This document shows, piece by piece, positions 1 to 9,578 of a stretch of 52,302 nt of DNA. The translations under genes were made by a program, and so were the position numbers. The notes under the pieces are model-generated. The model was given only the letters and a program-made list of their open reading frames with translations. It searched no databases and was not told the origin of the DNA. This stretch comes from Methylophilaceae bacterium (GTDB lineage: Bacteria > Pseudomonadota > Gammaproteobacteria > Burkholderiales > Methylophilaceae). The stretch spans positions 1 to 52,302 of the forward strand of contig JAABQZ010000004.1 in assembly GCA_011391175.1 (NCBI GenBank), read 5' to 3'. How positions within the stretch are numbered: position 1 is the stretch's first letter; each line of letters begins with the position of its first letter.

Positions 1-225
1 ATTATCGAAATGGGTTGGGAAGATAGAACTGCCTTTGAGGCGATTGAAGCGCAATTTGGACTGAATCAAGACGGTGTGATTAAGATAATGCGCGCCAATT
101 TAAAACTTAATTCTTTTAAGCTGTGGCGCGCTCGCACTCACGGCCAAACGACGAAGCATGCACAATTACGTAGCGATGACGTGACAAGGCACCAGTCTCG
201 GCAGCACAACAAAATCCACAGGTAA
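1..225 (+). CDS. DUF2805 / TIGR03643 family protein, C-terminal part (5' end outside window)
   Basis: The reading frame is open from the first base, so the gene begins upstream of the window; only about 74 C-terminal residues are visible. They contain a WEDRTAFEAIEAQFGL segment followed by an IKIMR and a SFKLWRAR segment. This is the pattern I remember for the small DUF2805 (TIGR03643) family, which looks like a short helix-turn-helix fold of unknown function. The tail is basic (TKHAQLR, then a His/Arg-rich end), which would fit nucleic-acid contact, but that is inference. The ATG at position 10 is internal to the family pattern and is not the real start. Confidence 0.7.
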   Translation: MIEMGWEDRTAFEAIEAQFGLNQDGVIKIMRANLKLNSFKLWRARTHGQTTKHAQLRSDDVTRHQSRQHNKIHR

Positions 226-248
226 CTTAATTGACTTTAATGTCAGAT

Positions 249-428
249 TTAAGAGTTTTGATAAATCTTATCAATATCCATTTCGTCTTTTTCAGTTACT
301 GAGTCCAATTGATATTCTGTAACAGTAACGTCGGTTCTTAGCCTGTTCGCCCTTACAGGTTGGTAATCCGCAATGGTGTAACTAAACTGAGGCTCTTTTT
401 TAAATAATTTTTCAAATAGGCTTTTCAT
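249..428 (-). CDS. Hypothetical 59-residue protein in the 226-596 gap
   Basis: A short frame on the reverse strand begins MKSLFEKLFKKEPQF and ends DKIYQNS. It is lysine-rich at the start and acidic at the end (a TEKDEMDID stretch). It fills about half of the 371-base gap between the DUF2805 gene and lgt; the rest of the gap (429-596) is AT-rich and shows nothing I recognise. The upstream sequence has only a weak GAG as ribosome binding site. The codons look natural, and the N-terminus resembles the short amphipathic MKSLFxKLF starts of many small bacterial proteins. I do not recognise a family and it may not be translated. Confidence 0.4.
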   Translation of the reverse strand: MKSLFEKLFKKEPQFSYTIADYQPVRANRLRTDVTVTEYQLDSVTEKDEMDIDKIYQNS

Positions 429-596
429 TTTTATATCTCAACAGATGGTATTGAGTGATATGCAATCTGCATGCCATGTTGAATAAAATTTAACTATTTG
501 ATTTTATTGTACTATTTATATAGTGCTGGGCTTGCTAGTGATGAATTGTTAAGTGAAATGTTGGGTTTTCGACGACGCTTAAATTAACTGCCTAAA

Positions 597-1391
597 CTAT
601 TTGCCAAAATAATGACTTTTCGATTTTAAAAACATCCAAATGCCAATTACAATCATTGGCAGGCTTAACCACTGTCCCATACTGAAGCCTAGAGATAACA
701 AACCTAAATATGCATCGGGTTCACGTGCATATTCGGCGATAAACCTAAAGCTACCATAACCAATTAAAAATAAGCCTGAGATTGCGCCAATAGGACGTTG
801 TTTGCGCGAAAACCACCATAGTATAGCGAATAGCAATAAACCTTCTAGCGTAAATTGATATAGCTGTGATGGATGCCTTGCAATTTGATCCACTTGCGGG
901 AAAATCATGCCAAAATTCGAATTTGTTGCACGACCCCACAGCTCACCATTGATGAAGTTTGCCAAGCGGCCTGCACCCAAGCCAATCGGTACCAGCGGTG
1001 CGACAAAATCCATCGTCTTCAGCCATTTTTGAGGATATTTGTGGTTGAAAAAAAACATAGCGACCAGCACGCCTAAAAACCCGCCATGAAAGCTCATGCC
1101 GCCTTGCCATACTTTAAAAATATCTAAAGGATTCTGCAAAAAATGCCCAAACTGGTAAAACAAAACAAAGCCAACTCTGCCGCCTAAAATAACGCCCAAG
1201 GCGCCGTAAAATAAAGCGTCATCCAGCATTTGATTATTCCAGTCAAACCAAGGTTTGTGCTTGATTTGATGTCTACCCAATAATAAAAAAGCAACGAAAC
1301 CAAGTAAATACATCAAGCCATACCAGTGAATGCCGAAGTTGTCAGTTATATGTAGGGCAATTGGGTCAAATTGCGGGTGAGTAAATATCAT
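597..1391 (-). CDS. lgt: Phosphatidylglycerol--prolipoprotein diacylglyceryl transferase
   Basis: Lgt moves the diacylglyceryl group from phosphatidylglycerol to the lipobox cysteine of prolipoproteins in the inner membrane, the first step of lipoprotein maturation. The protein has several hydrophobic segments, the early HPQFDPIAL and [11 protein letters not shown] motifs, a [10 protein letters not shown] motif, [11 protein letters not shown], and the Lgt signature [14 protein letters not shown] at about residues 140-153. Its 264 residues fit the family. I prefer the ATG at 1391 over a GTG nine bases upstream, because AAGGTG lies six bases before that ATG and the family usually starts with a few residues before HPQFDP. 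It stands alone, divergent from the GGDEF-EAL gene. Lipoproteins in this window (FKBP, LemA) would be its substrates. Confidence 0.97.
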   Translation of the reverse strand: MIFTHPQFDPIALHITDNFGIHWYGLMYLLGFVAFLLLGRHQIKHKPWFDWNNQMLDDALFYGALGVILGGRVGFVLFYQFGHFLQNPLDIFKVWQGGMSFHGGFLGVLVAMFFFNHKYPQKWLKTMDFVAPLVPIGLGAGRLANFINGELWGRATNSNFGMIFPQVDQIARHPSQLYQFTLEGLLLFAILWWFSRKQRPIGAISGLFLIGYGSFRFIAEYAREPDAYLGLLSLGFSMGQWLSLPMIVIGIWMFLKSKSHYFGK

Positions 1392-1493
1392 GATGTGCAC
1401 CTTGTTTGCTATGATTTTGCTAAAGGAAAAACTATGTTATGGTTAGATTTAATAGAAAAAATCACCTAACTACAAGAAAATATAAATAAAAAT

Positions 1494-3980
1494 ATGGAGA
1501 ATTTAGAAAAGCAACACATCAAATCCACGCCTCCAAATTGCCAGTTTAGGGCGGTGAGTTTGAACGAATTCATCCCAGCTCTAGTTGCTATTTTCCAAGA
1601 TTCTTTAGATTGTGTGGCAGTTTATGCGCAATCTTGTGAACTTGTCTACGCTAATAGTGCGTTGGAAAAAGTTTTAGGACATACCTCACATAAAGCAAAA
1701 GCTGGCTTTAGTAAAAAACCAGCGGAATTTGAGCCATATATGACTGCTTTAGCTAATGTGTTGGCTACGGGCGCTCCGACCTCAGTTTTGATTGACTGTG
1801 TACATCCTGACTTACAACGGCCTGTTCACGACATCATTTATATGACGGCTATTAGAGATAGCCAACAAAACGTGCTGGGGGCAATTGCAATCGGTCATGA
1901 TTTGAATTTCTATAAACAACAACACTCCCAAGAGCTGGTACTAAGAGAACACTACCAGCGCGCATTATTAGATAACTTTCCTTTTATGGTCTGGCTTAAA
2001 GATAATGACAGCCGCTTTTTAGCGACTAATCAAGTGTTTGCTGAGTTAGTAGGCAGTGCATCACCCAACGATTTGGTGGGAAAAACGGATTATGACCTTT
2101 TTTCAAAAGAGGCCGCTGATGGCTATGTGGCTGATGATAAAGAAGTCTTAGCCACAGGGTTGTCCAAGGTTGGCGCAGAATCAATTACTAACCAATTTGG
2201 GTTAACGCATTGGGCAGAAGTATATAAATCACCAGTTGTGATTGACGGCAATGTAATTGGCACCGTAGGTTTTGCGCGAGACATGGCAGACTCTATCAAA
2301 CTTCAAGCACAGGTTTTACAGAAACAAATGGAATATAGTGCACTAGTTGAGAGCTTACCTCTGACGATTATTCGCTACGATTTGGACTGTAGATGCACCT
2401 TTGTAAATAAGTATTGTGAAAAAATTGCAGGGATTTTTGCGGATAAGTTGTTAGGTAAAACTCCGTCCGAAATATGGTATATCCATGCAAACAACATGAC
2501 AGCGGGGGAGTTTCAATACCGTATTAAAATGACGATTGAATCGGGCGAGCAACAAATGTTTGAGCTACACAGCCCTGATGAAAGAGTGCATTTGGTGCGG
2601 GTTATTCCCGAGTTTGATGCCAATAAAAAAGTGACTAGCGCTTTATCTATTTCCAGCGACATTTCTGAAATTAGTCAATACCGTCAGCGTATAGAACACA
2701 TGGCGTATCACGATATGTTAACCAGTTTGCCTAATCGTACTATGCTGAATTCGCGCATTGTTTCTGCGCTAGATCTGGCACATCGCAATAAGCGCCAATT
2801 GGGAATTTTAATGATTGATTTGGATCATTTTAAGGCCATTAACGATACGCTGGGACACAACGTTGGTGATCAGTTATTAACTGAAGTAGCTACCCGCATT
2901 GTTGAAGTGGTAAGAGCCAATGACTTGGTGGCGCGCCTAGGCGGCGATGAGTTTGCCGTATTAGTTGAAGATATTGCCAGCCAAAAAGATTTAGATGGAA
3001 TAGCGAGCAAAATTCTACAAGTGCTTGCAGCGCCATTTAATGTTGCGGGGAAAGAGCTATTTGTTACGGTAAGTATTGGGATTGCGGCTTGCCCACAAAA
3101 TGGCACGGATGCGAGCGATTTGCTTAAACATGCTGACTCGGCCATGTATGTAGCAAAAAAACAGGGACGCAATAACTTTCAGCATTTTGTGCCAGAGTTT
3201 ACCGAAAAAATGGCATATAAGCTGAGCATGCAAACCGAGCTTATGCACGCCATTGAAAAGAAAGAGTTTTATTTGCACTACCAACCTTTGGTGCGTTTAG
3301 ATAGTGGCGAGACGGTCGGTGCAGAAGCGCTATTACGTTGGCGTAATGAGGCATTGGGTGAGGTGGCTCCGGACGATTTTATTTCATTGGCCGAAGAGCT
3401 TGGTGTCATCGTTGAGATTGGTCAGTGGGTGATGATACAAGCATTTGGAGATGCAGCGACTTTTAATAAAGACCGCGAAAAACCATTGATGTTTGCGATT
3501 AATTTATCTGCGCGGCAGTTTCTGCGACACGATATTTTTTTGGCAGTCAAATATTGTTTAAGTGTTACAGCGTGTGATCCCACTTGGATTACATTAGAAA
3601 TTACCGAAAGCTTGTTACTAAACGATTCTGCGCAGGTACTTGGCACCTTGCGCAATATAGAAAGATTGGGTATTAAAATTGCCATTGACGATTTTGGTAC
3701 AGGCTATTCTTCTCTGTCTTATCTTAATAAATTCCCTATTGGTGAGGTTAAAGTTGATAGAAGCTTTGTTAACAATATTGCGGTTGATGTAAATGTTGCG
3801 AAGCTTGTAAAAGCAATGATAAGCATGGCGTTAAGTTTGGGCAAAGAGCTTATTGCTGAAGGTGTAGAAACCCAAGAGCAGGCTGACTTGTTGAAAGAAT
3901 GGGGTTGCAATATTGGGCAGGGCTACTTGTTTAGTAGGCCATTAAGCTTTGAGAAACTTTCAGAGCATTTGCTGTCATAA
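1494..3980 (+). CDS. PAS-PAS-PAS-GGDEF-EAL cyclic-di-GMP signalling protein
   Basis: This 828-residue protein makes and/or degrades cyclic di-GMP. Three PAS-like sensor regions occupy roughly residues 20-130, 145-270 and 279-390. A GGDEF domain starts near 402 (YHDMLTSLPNR) and an EAL domain near 579. The GGDEF active site is intact (RLGGDEFAVLV near 482). The RAND motif five residues before it is a complete product-inhibition I-site. The EAL domain keeps EALLRW (near 612), the NLS, ITES and DDFGTGYSSLSYL motifs, KVDRSF and AEGVET, so both activities look possible. There is no clear transmembrane segment or signal peptide, suggesting a cytosolic sensor. It is a single-gene unit with a weak ribosome binding site. 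Confidence 0.93.
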   Translation: MENLEKQHIKSTPPNCQFRAVSLNEFIPALVAIFQDSLDCVAVYAQSCELVYANSALEKVLGHTSHKAKAGFSKKPAEFEPYMTALANVLATGAPTSVLIDCVHPDLQRPVHDIIYMTAIRDSQQNVLGAIAIGHDLNFYKQQHSQELVLREHYQRALLDNFPFMVWLKDNDSRFLATNQVFAELVGSASPNDLVGKTDYDLFSKEAADGYVADDKEVLATGLSKVGAESITNQFGLTHWAEVYKSPVVIDGNVIGTVGFARDMADSIKLQAQVLQKQMEYSALVESLPLTIIRYDLDCRCTFVNKYCEKIAGIFADKLLGKTPSEIWYIHANNMTAGEFQYRIKMTIESGEQQMFELHSPDERVHLVRVIPEFDANKKVTSALSISSDISEISQYRQRIEHMAYHDMLTSLPNRTMLNSRIVSALDLAHRNKRQLGILMIDLDHFKAINDTLGHNVGDQLLTEVATRIVEVVRANDLVARLGGDEFAVLVEDIASQKDLDGIASKILQVLAAPFNVAGKELFVTVSIGIAACPQNGTDASDLLKHADSAMYVAKKQGRNNFQHFVPEFTEKMAYKLSMQTELMHAIEKKEFYLHYQPLVRLDSGETVGAEALLRWRNEALGEVAPDDFISLAEELGVIVEIGQWVMIQAFGDAATFNKDREKPLMFAINLSARQFLRHDIFLAVKYCLSVTACDPTWITLEITESLLLNDSAQVLGTLRNIERLGIKIAIDDFGTGYSSLSYLNKFPIGEVKVDRSFVNNIAVDVNVAKLVKAMISMALSLGKELIAEGVETQEQADLLKEWGCNIGQGYLFSRPLSFEKLSEHLLS

Positions 3981-4071
3981 TAACACGCCGATGTTTTTAA
4001 TTTAAGATTTAAAATTTTGAGACTTTAAATTTTAAGTAAAAAAATACTAACTCTGGGCTAGCATCAGCTAA

Positions 4072-4089
4072 AATACTAGCTTTAGTATT
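4072..4089 (+). promoter_or_regulatory. Hairpin in the ilvD leader
   Basis: AATACTA and TAGTATT form a perfect 7-bp stem with a GCTT loop, ending two bases before the TGAGG ribosome binding site of ilvD. It could affect mRNA stability or translation. There is no T-run, so it is not a terminator. Function is inference. Confidence 0.35.
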
Positions 4090-4103
4090 ATTGAGGTTTA
4101 TCA

Positions 4104-5954
4104 ATGCCTGTTTATCGTTCTCGCACCACTACCCACGGCCGTAATATGGCAGGCGCGCGCGCCTTGTGGCGTGCCACTGGCATGAAAGATGGTGATTTCG
4201 AGAAGCCGATTATTGCCATCTCAAACTCATTCACACAGTTTGTACCTGGTCATGTCCATTTAAAAGATTTAGGCCAATTAGTTGCGCGTGAGATTGAGCG
4301 TGCGGGTGGTGTAGCCAAAGAATTCAATACAATTGCAGTAGATGATGGCATTGCCATGGGCCACAGCGGCATGTTGTATAGCTTGCCAAGCCGCGACCTG
4401 ATTGCAGATAGCGTGGAATATATGGTGAACGCGCACTGTGCCGATGCATTGGTGTGCATTTCAAACTGCGATAAAATTACCCCAGGCATGCTGATGGCGG
4501 CGTTGCGCTTGAATATCCCTGTTGTATTTGTATCGGGTGGTCCGATGGAAGCAGGTAAAGTCAATTGGCAAGGCGAATCATTAAAACTTGACTTGGTTGA
4601 TGCCATGGTAGCAGCAGCTGATAGTAAAGTTTCAGATGCAAAATCGGAGGCAATTGAGCGTTCTGCTTGCCCGACTTGTGGCAGTTGTTCTGGCATGTTT
4701 ACGGCAAACTCGATGAACTGTTTAACCGAGGCGTTAGGGTTGAGCTTGCCTGGCAATGGTTCTACGCTGGCCACCCACGGTGCACGCAAACAATTATTTT
4801 TGCAAGCAGGTCGCTTAATTGTGGAGTTGGCAAAACGCCATTACGAACAAGATGATTACAGTGTATTGCCACGTAATATTGCCACCATGCAAGCATTTGA
4901 AAATGCGTTTGCGCTAGATGTAGCCATGGGCGGTTCAACCAATACCGTACTGCATCTGCTGGCAGCTGCACACGAAGCTGGCCTGGATTTTACTATGCAG
5001 GATATCGATAGAATTTCCCGCAAAGTCCCCTGTGTGAGTAAGGTTGCACCAGCCACACAAAAATATCACATGGAGGATGTGCACCGTGCTGGCGGCGTCA
5101 TGGGTATTTTGTCTGAATTAAGCCGTGGAGGTTTGATTCATCGCGATATTCCAACTGTGCACTCTGCCAGCATGGGCGCCGCTTTGGATAAATGGGATAT
5201 TACGACCACCACCGATGAAGATGTGAAGAAGTTTTATCGTGCAGCGCCTGGTGGCATCCCCACTACCATTGCGTTTAGTCAGAGCATGTTGTGGCCGGAT
5301 TTGGACACTGACCGTGCTAATGGCTGTATTCGTGATATTGCGCACGCGTACTCAAAAGATGGCGGCTTGGCAGTGTTGTATGGCAATATTGCTTTAGATG
5401 GCTGTATTGTAAAAACAGCGGGTGTGGATGATAGTATTCTTAAATTTACCGGTCGTGCTCGTATATTTGAAAGTCAGGACGCTGCCGTTGAAGGCATTAT
5501 GGCGGATCAAATTGTGCCAGGTGATGTAGTGGTGATTCGCTACGAAGGTCCACGCGGCGGCCCAGGTATGCAAGAAATGCTCTACCCAACTTCCTATTTA
5601 AAATCGAAAGATTTAGGTAAAGTGTGTGCACTACTTACCGATGGCCGCTTTTCTGGCGGTACTTCTGGCTTAAGTATTGGTCATGCCTCACCAGAAGCCG
5701 CAGAGGGCGGTGCAATCGGCTTAGTGGAAGAGGGTGATACGATAGAAATTGATATCCCAAACCGCACCATCCATTTAGCGATTAGCGATGGAGAAATGGC
5801 ACATCGCCGTGCGGCGATGGAGGATAAAGGTAAAGACGCCTGGAAGCCAGTCAACCGTGTGCGTCATGTATCGCCCGCTTTGCGTGCATACGCTGCAATG
5901 AGTACTAGCGCCGCACGTGGTGCAGTACGTGATGTCTCTCAGATAGAGAAATAA
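4104..5954 (+). CDS. ilvD: Dihydroxy-acid dehydratase
   Basis: IlvD converts 2,3-dihydroxy-isovalerate and 2,3-dihydroxy-3-methylvalerate to the 2-keto acids in valine, isoleucine and leucine synthesis; it is a cytosolic iron-sulfur enzyme. The 616 residues open with the typical [20 protein letters not shown] segment. Cluster cysteines are in [12 protein letters not shown] (near 119) and [12 protein letters not shown] (near 188), with [15 protein letters not shown] near the C-terminus. Length and motifs match the long, E. coli-like form. The ATG is preceded by TTGAGG at a good distance. No other ilv gene is nearby. Confidence 0.98.
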   Translation: MPVYRSRTTTHGRNMAGARALWRATGMKDGDFEKPIIAISNSFTQFVPGHVHLKDLGQLVAREIERAGGVAKEFNTIAVDDGIAMGHSGMLYSLPSRDLIADSVEYMVNAHCADALVCISNCDKITPGMLMAALRLNIPVVFVSGGPMEAGKVNWQGESLKLDLVDAMVAAADSKVSDAKSEAIERSACPTCGSCSGMFTANSMNCLTEALGLSLPGNGSTLATHGARKQLFLQAGRLIVELAKRHYEQDDYSVLPRNIATMQAFENAFALDVAMGGSTNTVLHLLAAAHEAGLDFTMQDIDRISRKVPCVSKVAPATQKYHMEDVHRAGGVMGILSELSRGGLIHRDIPTVHSASMGAALDKWDITTTTDEDVKKFYRAAPGGIPTTIAFSQSMLWPDLDTDRANGCIRDIAHAYSKDGGLAVLYGNIALDGCIVKTAGVDDSILKFTGRARIFESQDAAVEGIMADQIVPGDVVVIRYEGPRGGPGMQEMLYPTSYLKSKDLGKVCALLTDGRFSGGTSGLSIGHASPEAAEGGAIGLVEEGDTIEIDIPNRTIHLAISDGEMAHRRAAMEDKGKDAWKPVNRVRHVSPALRAYAAMSTSAARGAVRDVSQIEK

Positions 5955-6039
5955 TTGCATATATAAATGGCGTTTAAAAACTAAGCAATAATTTAGATCC
6001 TACATATTAAATCCTAGCTAATTGAAGTGAATAAAGATA

Positions 6040-7014
6040 ATGAAGACCGAAACGACAGAAATAGATGTCATGGAAACTAAACCACTAGAAAATAATTTAG
6101 TAGGCACTGGCGGACTTAAAACGGAAAAACGTTTAAGGCTTCATGCGCATGTGTTGCAAACAAAAGATGAAAGTGGCATGCAATATCTTGAGGTGGATAA
6201 TCCACTTTGCACTGCAAAAATCGCGCTACAAGGCGCACACGTCATGCACTGGCAACCTAAGTTTTTAAAAGACCCCGTATTATGGTTATCAAGCAATGCT
6301 AGGTTCGTAAAAGGCCGTTCAATTCGTGGCGGCGTGCCAATTTGCTGGCCGTGGTTTGGTGCTCACCCAACGGATAGCACTTTTTGCCCGCATGGCTTTG
6401 CGCGCGTAATTCCTTGGCGCGTGATTGATATTGATGCAACCCCCACAGGTGCCACGCGTATTGTGCTGGAAATGCTAGAAACTGAAGAAGCGAAGCGTCA
6501 GTTATCTTATCCTTACGCACTGACTATTACGATTACTGTGGGACGGCGTTTACGGGTTGATATGTCCACCACGAATAAGGCCGACCACCCGTTTGTGATT
6601 GGTGAAGCGTTTCATACCTATTTAAACATTAGCGATATTGCTAACGTAAAAATTACTGGTATGCAGGACTGTGTTTATGCGGACAAAATACTTAAATATC
6701 AGCGCCATGTAGAGCACAATGCCCTTAAGTTTGATGGTGAATTTGACCGTGTGTACATTGATCATAGCTCAGATTGTACGGTGCATGATACCGGCTATAA
6801 TCGCCTCATTCACATATCAAAATCGGGTAGCGATACCACCGTGGTATGGACCCCAGGGGAGGAAAAAGCTGCGCAAATGGCCGACATGGGTGCCCCCGAT
6901 GAGTGGCGAAAGACAATCTGTGTAGAAACCACCAACGCCTTAGATAATATGGTGGTGATTAACCCAGGTCGTACTCATGTTATTAGCGCGGAGTATGTAA
7001 TCGAGACGCTGTAA
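6040..7014 (+). CDS. D-hexose-6-phosphate mutarotase (YeaD-like aldose 1-epimerase family)
   Basis: Proteins of this family interconvert the alpha and beta anomers of glucose-6-phosphate and related sugars. The core has the [11 protein letters not shown] and FCPHGFARV motifs (His near residue 116), a [10 protein letters not shown] motif, the FDRVY strand and a C-terminal INPGRTH. The first roughly 35 residues are polar and outside the core, so the real start could be the downstream ATG at 6070; the 6040 ATG has only a weak upstream signal. The stop codon overlaps the ATG of the next gene by one base, so the two are surely co-transcribed and probably translationally coupled. Confidence 0.9.
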   Translation: MKTETTEIDVMETKPLENNLVGTGGLKTEKRLRLHAHVLQTKDESGMQYLEVDNPLCTAKIALQGAHVMHWQPKFLKDPVLWLSSNARFVKGRSIRGGVPICWPWFGAHPTDSTFCPHGFARVIPWRVIDIDATPTGATRIVLEMLETEEAKRQLSYPYALTITITVGRRLRVDMSTTNKADHPFVIGEAFHTYLNISDIANVKITGMQDCVYADKILKYQRHVEHNALKFDGEFDRVYIDHSSDCTVHDTGYNRLIHISKSGSDTTVVWTPGEEKAAQMADMGAPDEWRKTICVETTNALDNMVVINPGRTHVISAEYVIETL

Positions 7015-9086
7015 TGCCAAATGCATTGGCACACGAAACCAGCCCTTATCTTCTGCAGCATGCTGCAAACCCTGTAGAATGGTATCCATGGGGTGAGCAA
7101 GCGCTTACTTTAGCGCGCGAGCTTGATAAACCGATTTTACTTTCTATTGGCTACTCTGCCTGCCACTGGTGCCATGTTATGGCACATGAATCGTTTGAAG
7201 ATAATGAAGTTGCGGCGATTATGAACGCGCACTTTATTAATATTAAAGTCGATCGCGAAGAGCGCCCAGATATTGATCAAATCTATCAAACTGCGCACAG
7301 CATGCTCAGTCAAAAAAGCGGTGGCTGGCCGTTGACGGTGTTTTTAACTCCAGATCAACAACCCTATTTTAGTGGCACTTATTTCCCCAAAACTCCACGT
7401 TATCAGCTACCCGGCTTTGCCGACTTAATCCCACGTGTGGCACAGTTTTATCACCAGAAAAAGCCTGAACTTGCCACACAAAATAGCCAATTAGCTGATG
7501 CGCTGAAACGCACCATTCCGGCAGCAAGTAGCACGTTAAGTGCAAATGCGGATAGCTTAAAATTGGCGTTTGACTCTTTAGAGAGTAGCTTCGATTTTGA
7601 ACATGGTGGCTTTGGTCGTGCGCCAAAATTCCCTAATCCTGCTGATGTTACATTACTACTACACCAAGCAAAAGCGGGTAATAAAAAGGCTGAAGCCATG
7701 GCGTTACAGATGTTATCTGCCATGGCTAACGGCGGAATCTACGATCAGCTCGGCGGCGGTTTTTGTCGTTATTCGGTGGATGTACGTTGGAACATTCCGC
7801 ATTTTGAGAAGATGCTTTATGACAACGGCCAGTTATTATTCCTGTATTGCGATGGGTGGCAAATCAGCCCAAAATCAAATCAGGCCGCACGTTATAAACA
7901 AGTGGTAGAAGAAACGGTGGCATGGTTACAACGCGAAATGCGCGACTCAAAAGGCGCATTTTACTCTTCACTTGATGCAGACTCAATGGATGCAACTGGA
8001 CACAGTGCGGAAGGCGCATTTTATGTCTGGCAGCAAGCCGAAGTAAAAAATGCACTCACGCCTGAAGAGTTTATCGTTGTTAGCCAATGTCTTGGTTTCG
8101 ATCGTGCACCTAATTTTGAAGACCCACATTCAAACACGCAGGCCTGGCACCCTTATGTGGTGAGGCCTACAGAGCATGATGAAATCGTCATGTTAAAGAG
8201 CGCGCAAACCAAGCTGTTTGAAGCACGCACAAAGCGGCCGCGCCCTGGGCGCGATGATAAAGTGTTAACCAGTTGGAACGCACTCGCCATTAAGGGGTTG
8301 GCACGGGCAGGGCGTGTGTTTAACAGAGTAGATTGGGTTGAACTTGCGCAAAATTCTGTGGATTTTATCCGCGAAAATATGTGGAAAAATCAACGGTTAT
8401 TAGCCACTTGCAAAAATGACGGCAATGGTCATGCTAATAATAATTACCACGCGCACTTAAACGCCTATTTAGATGACTACGCCTTTTTTCTGGATGCCTT
8501 AATTGAGTTAATGCAAGCCAATTATCGTGCTGAAGACCTTGCATTTGCTGAAGACTTAGCTGAAGCGTTGTTAGCAGATTTTGAGGCAGAAGACGGTGGT
8601 TTTTATTTTACCAGCCATACGCATGAGACGCTGATTCATCGACCAAAACAGTCTTATGACAACGCCACACCCAATGGCAATGGCATTGCCGCTGTGGCCT
8701 TGCAACGCTTAGGGCATATCTTGGGAGAGCCGCGCTATTTGCAAGCAACTGAACGCGCCTTAAAGGCATTTGATAGAAATCTAGCCAACAACCCTGCCGC
8801 CTGTGCAAGTCTTGCACAGGCCTTACAAGAATTTTTAGCACCGCCAAGTATCGTCATTATTAACGGCGAAGCTAAACAAATGGCAGCTTGGCGCGATGCG
8901 ATTCAGCACCATTATTGCCCACATCACCTCTTCCTTTATTTTGATGAAACTTGGGATAAGAATAAGCAAGATTTGCCACTCACATTACAAAGAAATTTCA
9001 CAAATGCAGTCAACGCCTGGGTATGCCAAGGCGTTGTTTGTTCACCGTGTTTGAATAATTTGCAACAGTTGCTAGATACTTTATGA
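7014..9086 (+). CDS. YyaL / DUF255 thioredoxin-fold protein with glycosidase-like C-terminal domain
   Basis: This 690-residue protein belongs to the widespread YyaL (SSP411-like) family. The N-terminal thioredoxin-like domain carries [15 protein letters not shown], then [18 protein letters not shown] with a CxxC pair near residues 49-52, then [10 protein letters not shown] and [12 protein letters not shown]. The large C-terminal part is an alpha/alpha-barrel of the type seen in N-acylglucosamine 2-epimerases, with [17 protein letters not shown] and [13 protein letters not shown]. The biochemical role is not established. Its one-base overlap with the sugar-phosphate mutarotase gene suggests carbohydrate-related work, which is inference. 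It starts at the overlapping ATG and matches the family from the first residues. Confidence 0.93.
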   Translation: MPNALAHETSPYLLQHAANPVEWYPWGEQALTLARELDKPILLSIGYSACHWCHVMAHESFEDNEVAAIMNAHFINIKVDREERPDIDQIYQTAHSMLSQKSGGWPLTVFLTPDQQPYFSGTYFPKTPRYQLPGFADLIPRVAQFYHQKKPELATQNSQLADALKRTIPAASSTLSANADSLKLAFDSLESSFDFEHGGFGRAPKFPNPADVTLLLHQAKAGNKKAEAMALQMLSAMANGGIYDQLGGGFCRYSVDVRWNIPHFEKMLYDNGQLLFLYCDGWQISPKSNQAARYKQVVEETVAWLQREMRDSKGAFYSSLDADSMDATGHSAEGAFYVWQQAEVKNALTPEEFIVVSQCLGFDRAPNFEDPHSNTQAWHPYVVRPTEHDEIVMLKSAQTKLFEARTKRPRPGRDDKVLTSWNALAIKGLARAGRVFNRVDWVELAQNSVDFIRENMWKNQRLLATCKNDGNGHANNNYHAHLNAYLDDYAFFLDALIELMQANYRAEDLAFAEDLAEALLADFEAEDGGFYFTSHTHETLIHRPKQSYDNATPNGNGIAAVALQRLGHILGEPRYLQATERALKAFDRNLANNPAACASLAQALQEFLAPPSIVIINGEAKQMAAWRDAIQHHYCPHHLFLYFDETWDKNKQDLPLTLQRNFTNAVNAWVCQGVVCSPCLNNLQQLLDTL

Positions 9087-9183
9087 ATAATAGCCTAGTA
9101 GGCTATTGTGGATTTTAAAATGTCATGTATGATGCAGGTTGCATGAAATTGCAGGTTTTATTAAAAGAATTCAAGGAGATAGC

Positions 9184-9492
9184 ATGAAAGTTTTATTAGC
9201 AACAATCGCAGCCGCAGCCGTGTTATTCGCTGGTCAAGCCAGTGCTTCACAAGCATTAGCCCAAAAAAGTGGCTGTTTAGCGTGTCACCAAATTGATAAA
9301 AAAGTATTAGGCCCATCTTTAAAAGATGTTGCTGCAAAATACAAAGGTGACGCATCTGCTGAAGCGAAATTAATCGCTAAAGTTAAAAAAGGCGGTAGCG
9401 GTGTTTGGGGTCCTATGCCGATGCCAGCTAATAGCCCACAAGTAAAAGACGATGATATCAAATCAATCGTAAAATGGATTCTAACTTTATAG
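9184..9492 (+). CDS. Small soluble cytochrome c (class I, c551/c552 type)
   Basis: A periplasmic electron carrier of 102 residues including a signal peptide (MKVLLATIAAAAVLFAGQASA, cut before SQALAQ). The haem site is CLACH at residues 31-35 and the axial methionine is in the WGPMPMPAN segment. The fold and length fit c551/c552 proteins that feed terminal oxidases or nitrite reductases, and in methylotrophs similar proteins accept electrons from methanol or methylamine oxidation. The partner here is unknown. The start at 9184 is chosen because AAGGAGATAGC directly precedes it; an in-frame ATG 45 bases upstream would disrupt the signal peptide. Confidence 0.95.
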   Translation: MKVLLATIAAAAVLFAGQASASQALAQKSGCLACHQIDKKVLGPSLKDVAAKYKGDASAEAKLIAKVKKGGSGVWGPMPMPANSPQVKDDDIKSIVKWILTL

Positions 9493-9525
9493 TGATTGTG
9501 ATGTGGTATTAGCAGTTGCCAAATT

Positions 9526-9552
9526 AAAGCCAGCTTTTCAGCTGGCTTTTTT
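9526..9552 (+). terminator. Rho-independent terminator of the cytochrome c gene
   Basis: AAAGCCAGC and GCTGGCTTT form a perfect 9-bp stem with a TTTTCA loop, followed by a T-run. The A-run on the left arm lets it also work on the reverse strand for the convergent symporter gene. Confidence 0.92.
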
Positions 9553-9578
9553 CATCGGCAGGTTAAATATTAGCTAGC

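Noticed and set aside
274-282. Fourth occurrence of the loop sequence ATGGATATT (reverse strand) of the hairpin repeat
   Set aside because: The flanking bases cannot form the 4-bp stem with an 11-nt loop, so it is taken as chance; it serves as a control showing the 9-mer alone is not enough.
4250-4789. 179-residue open frame antisense to ilvD
   Set aside because: It lies fully inside ilvD, which is certain; the translation has no recognisable features.
9139-9183. Longer N-terminus for the cytochrome c gene starting at 9139
   Set aside because: It would place 15 polar residues ahead of a clean signal peptide, and the strong AAGGAG ribosome binding site belongs to the ATG at 9184.
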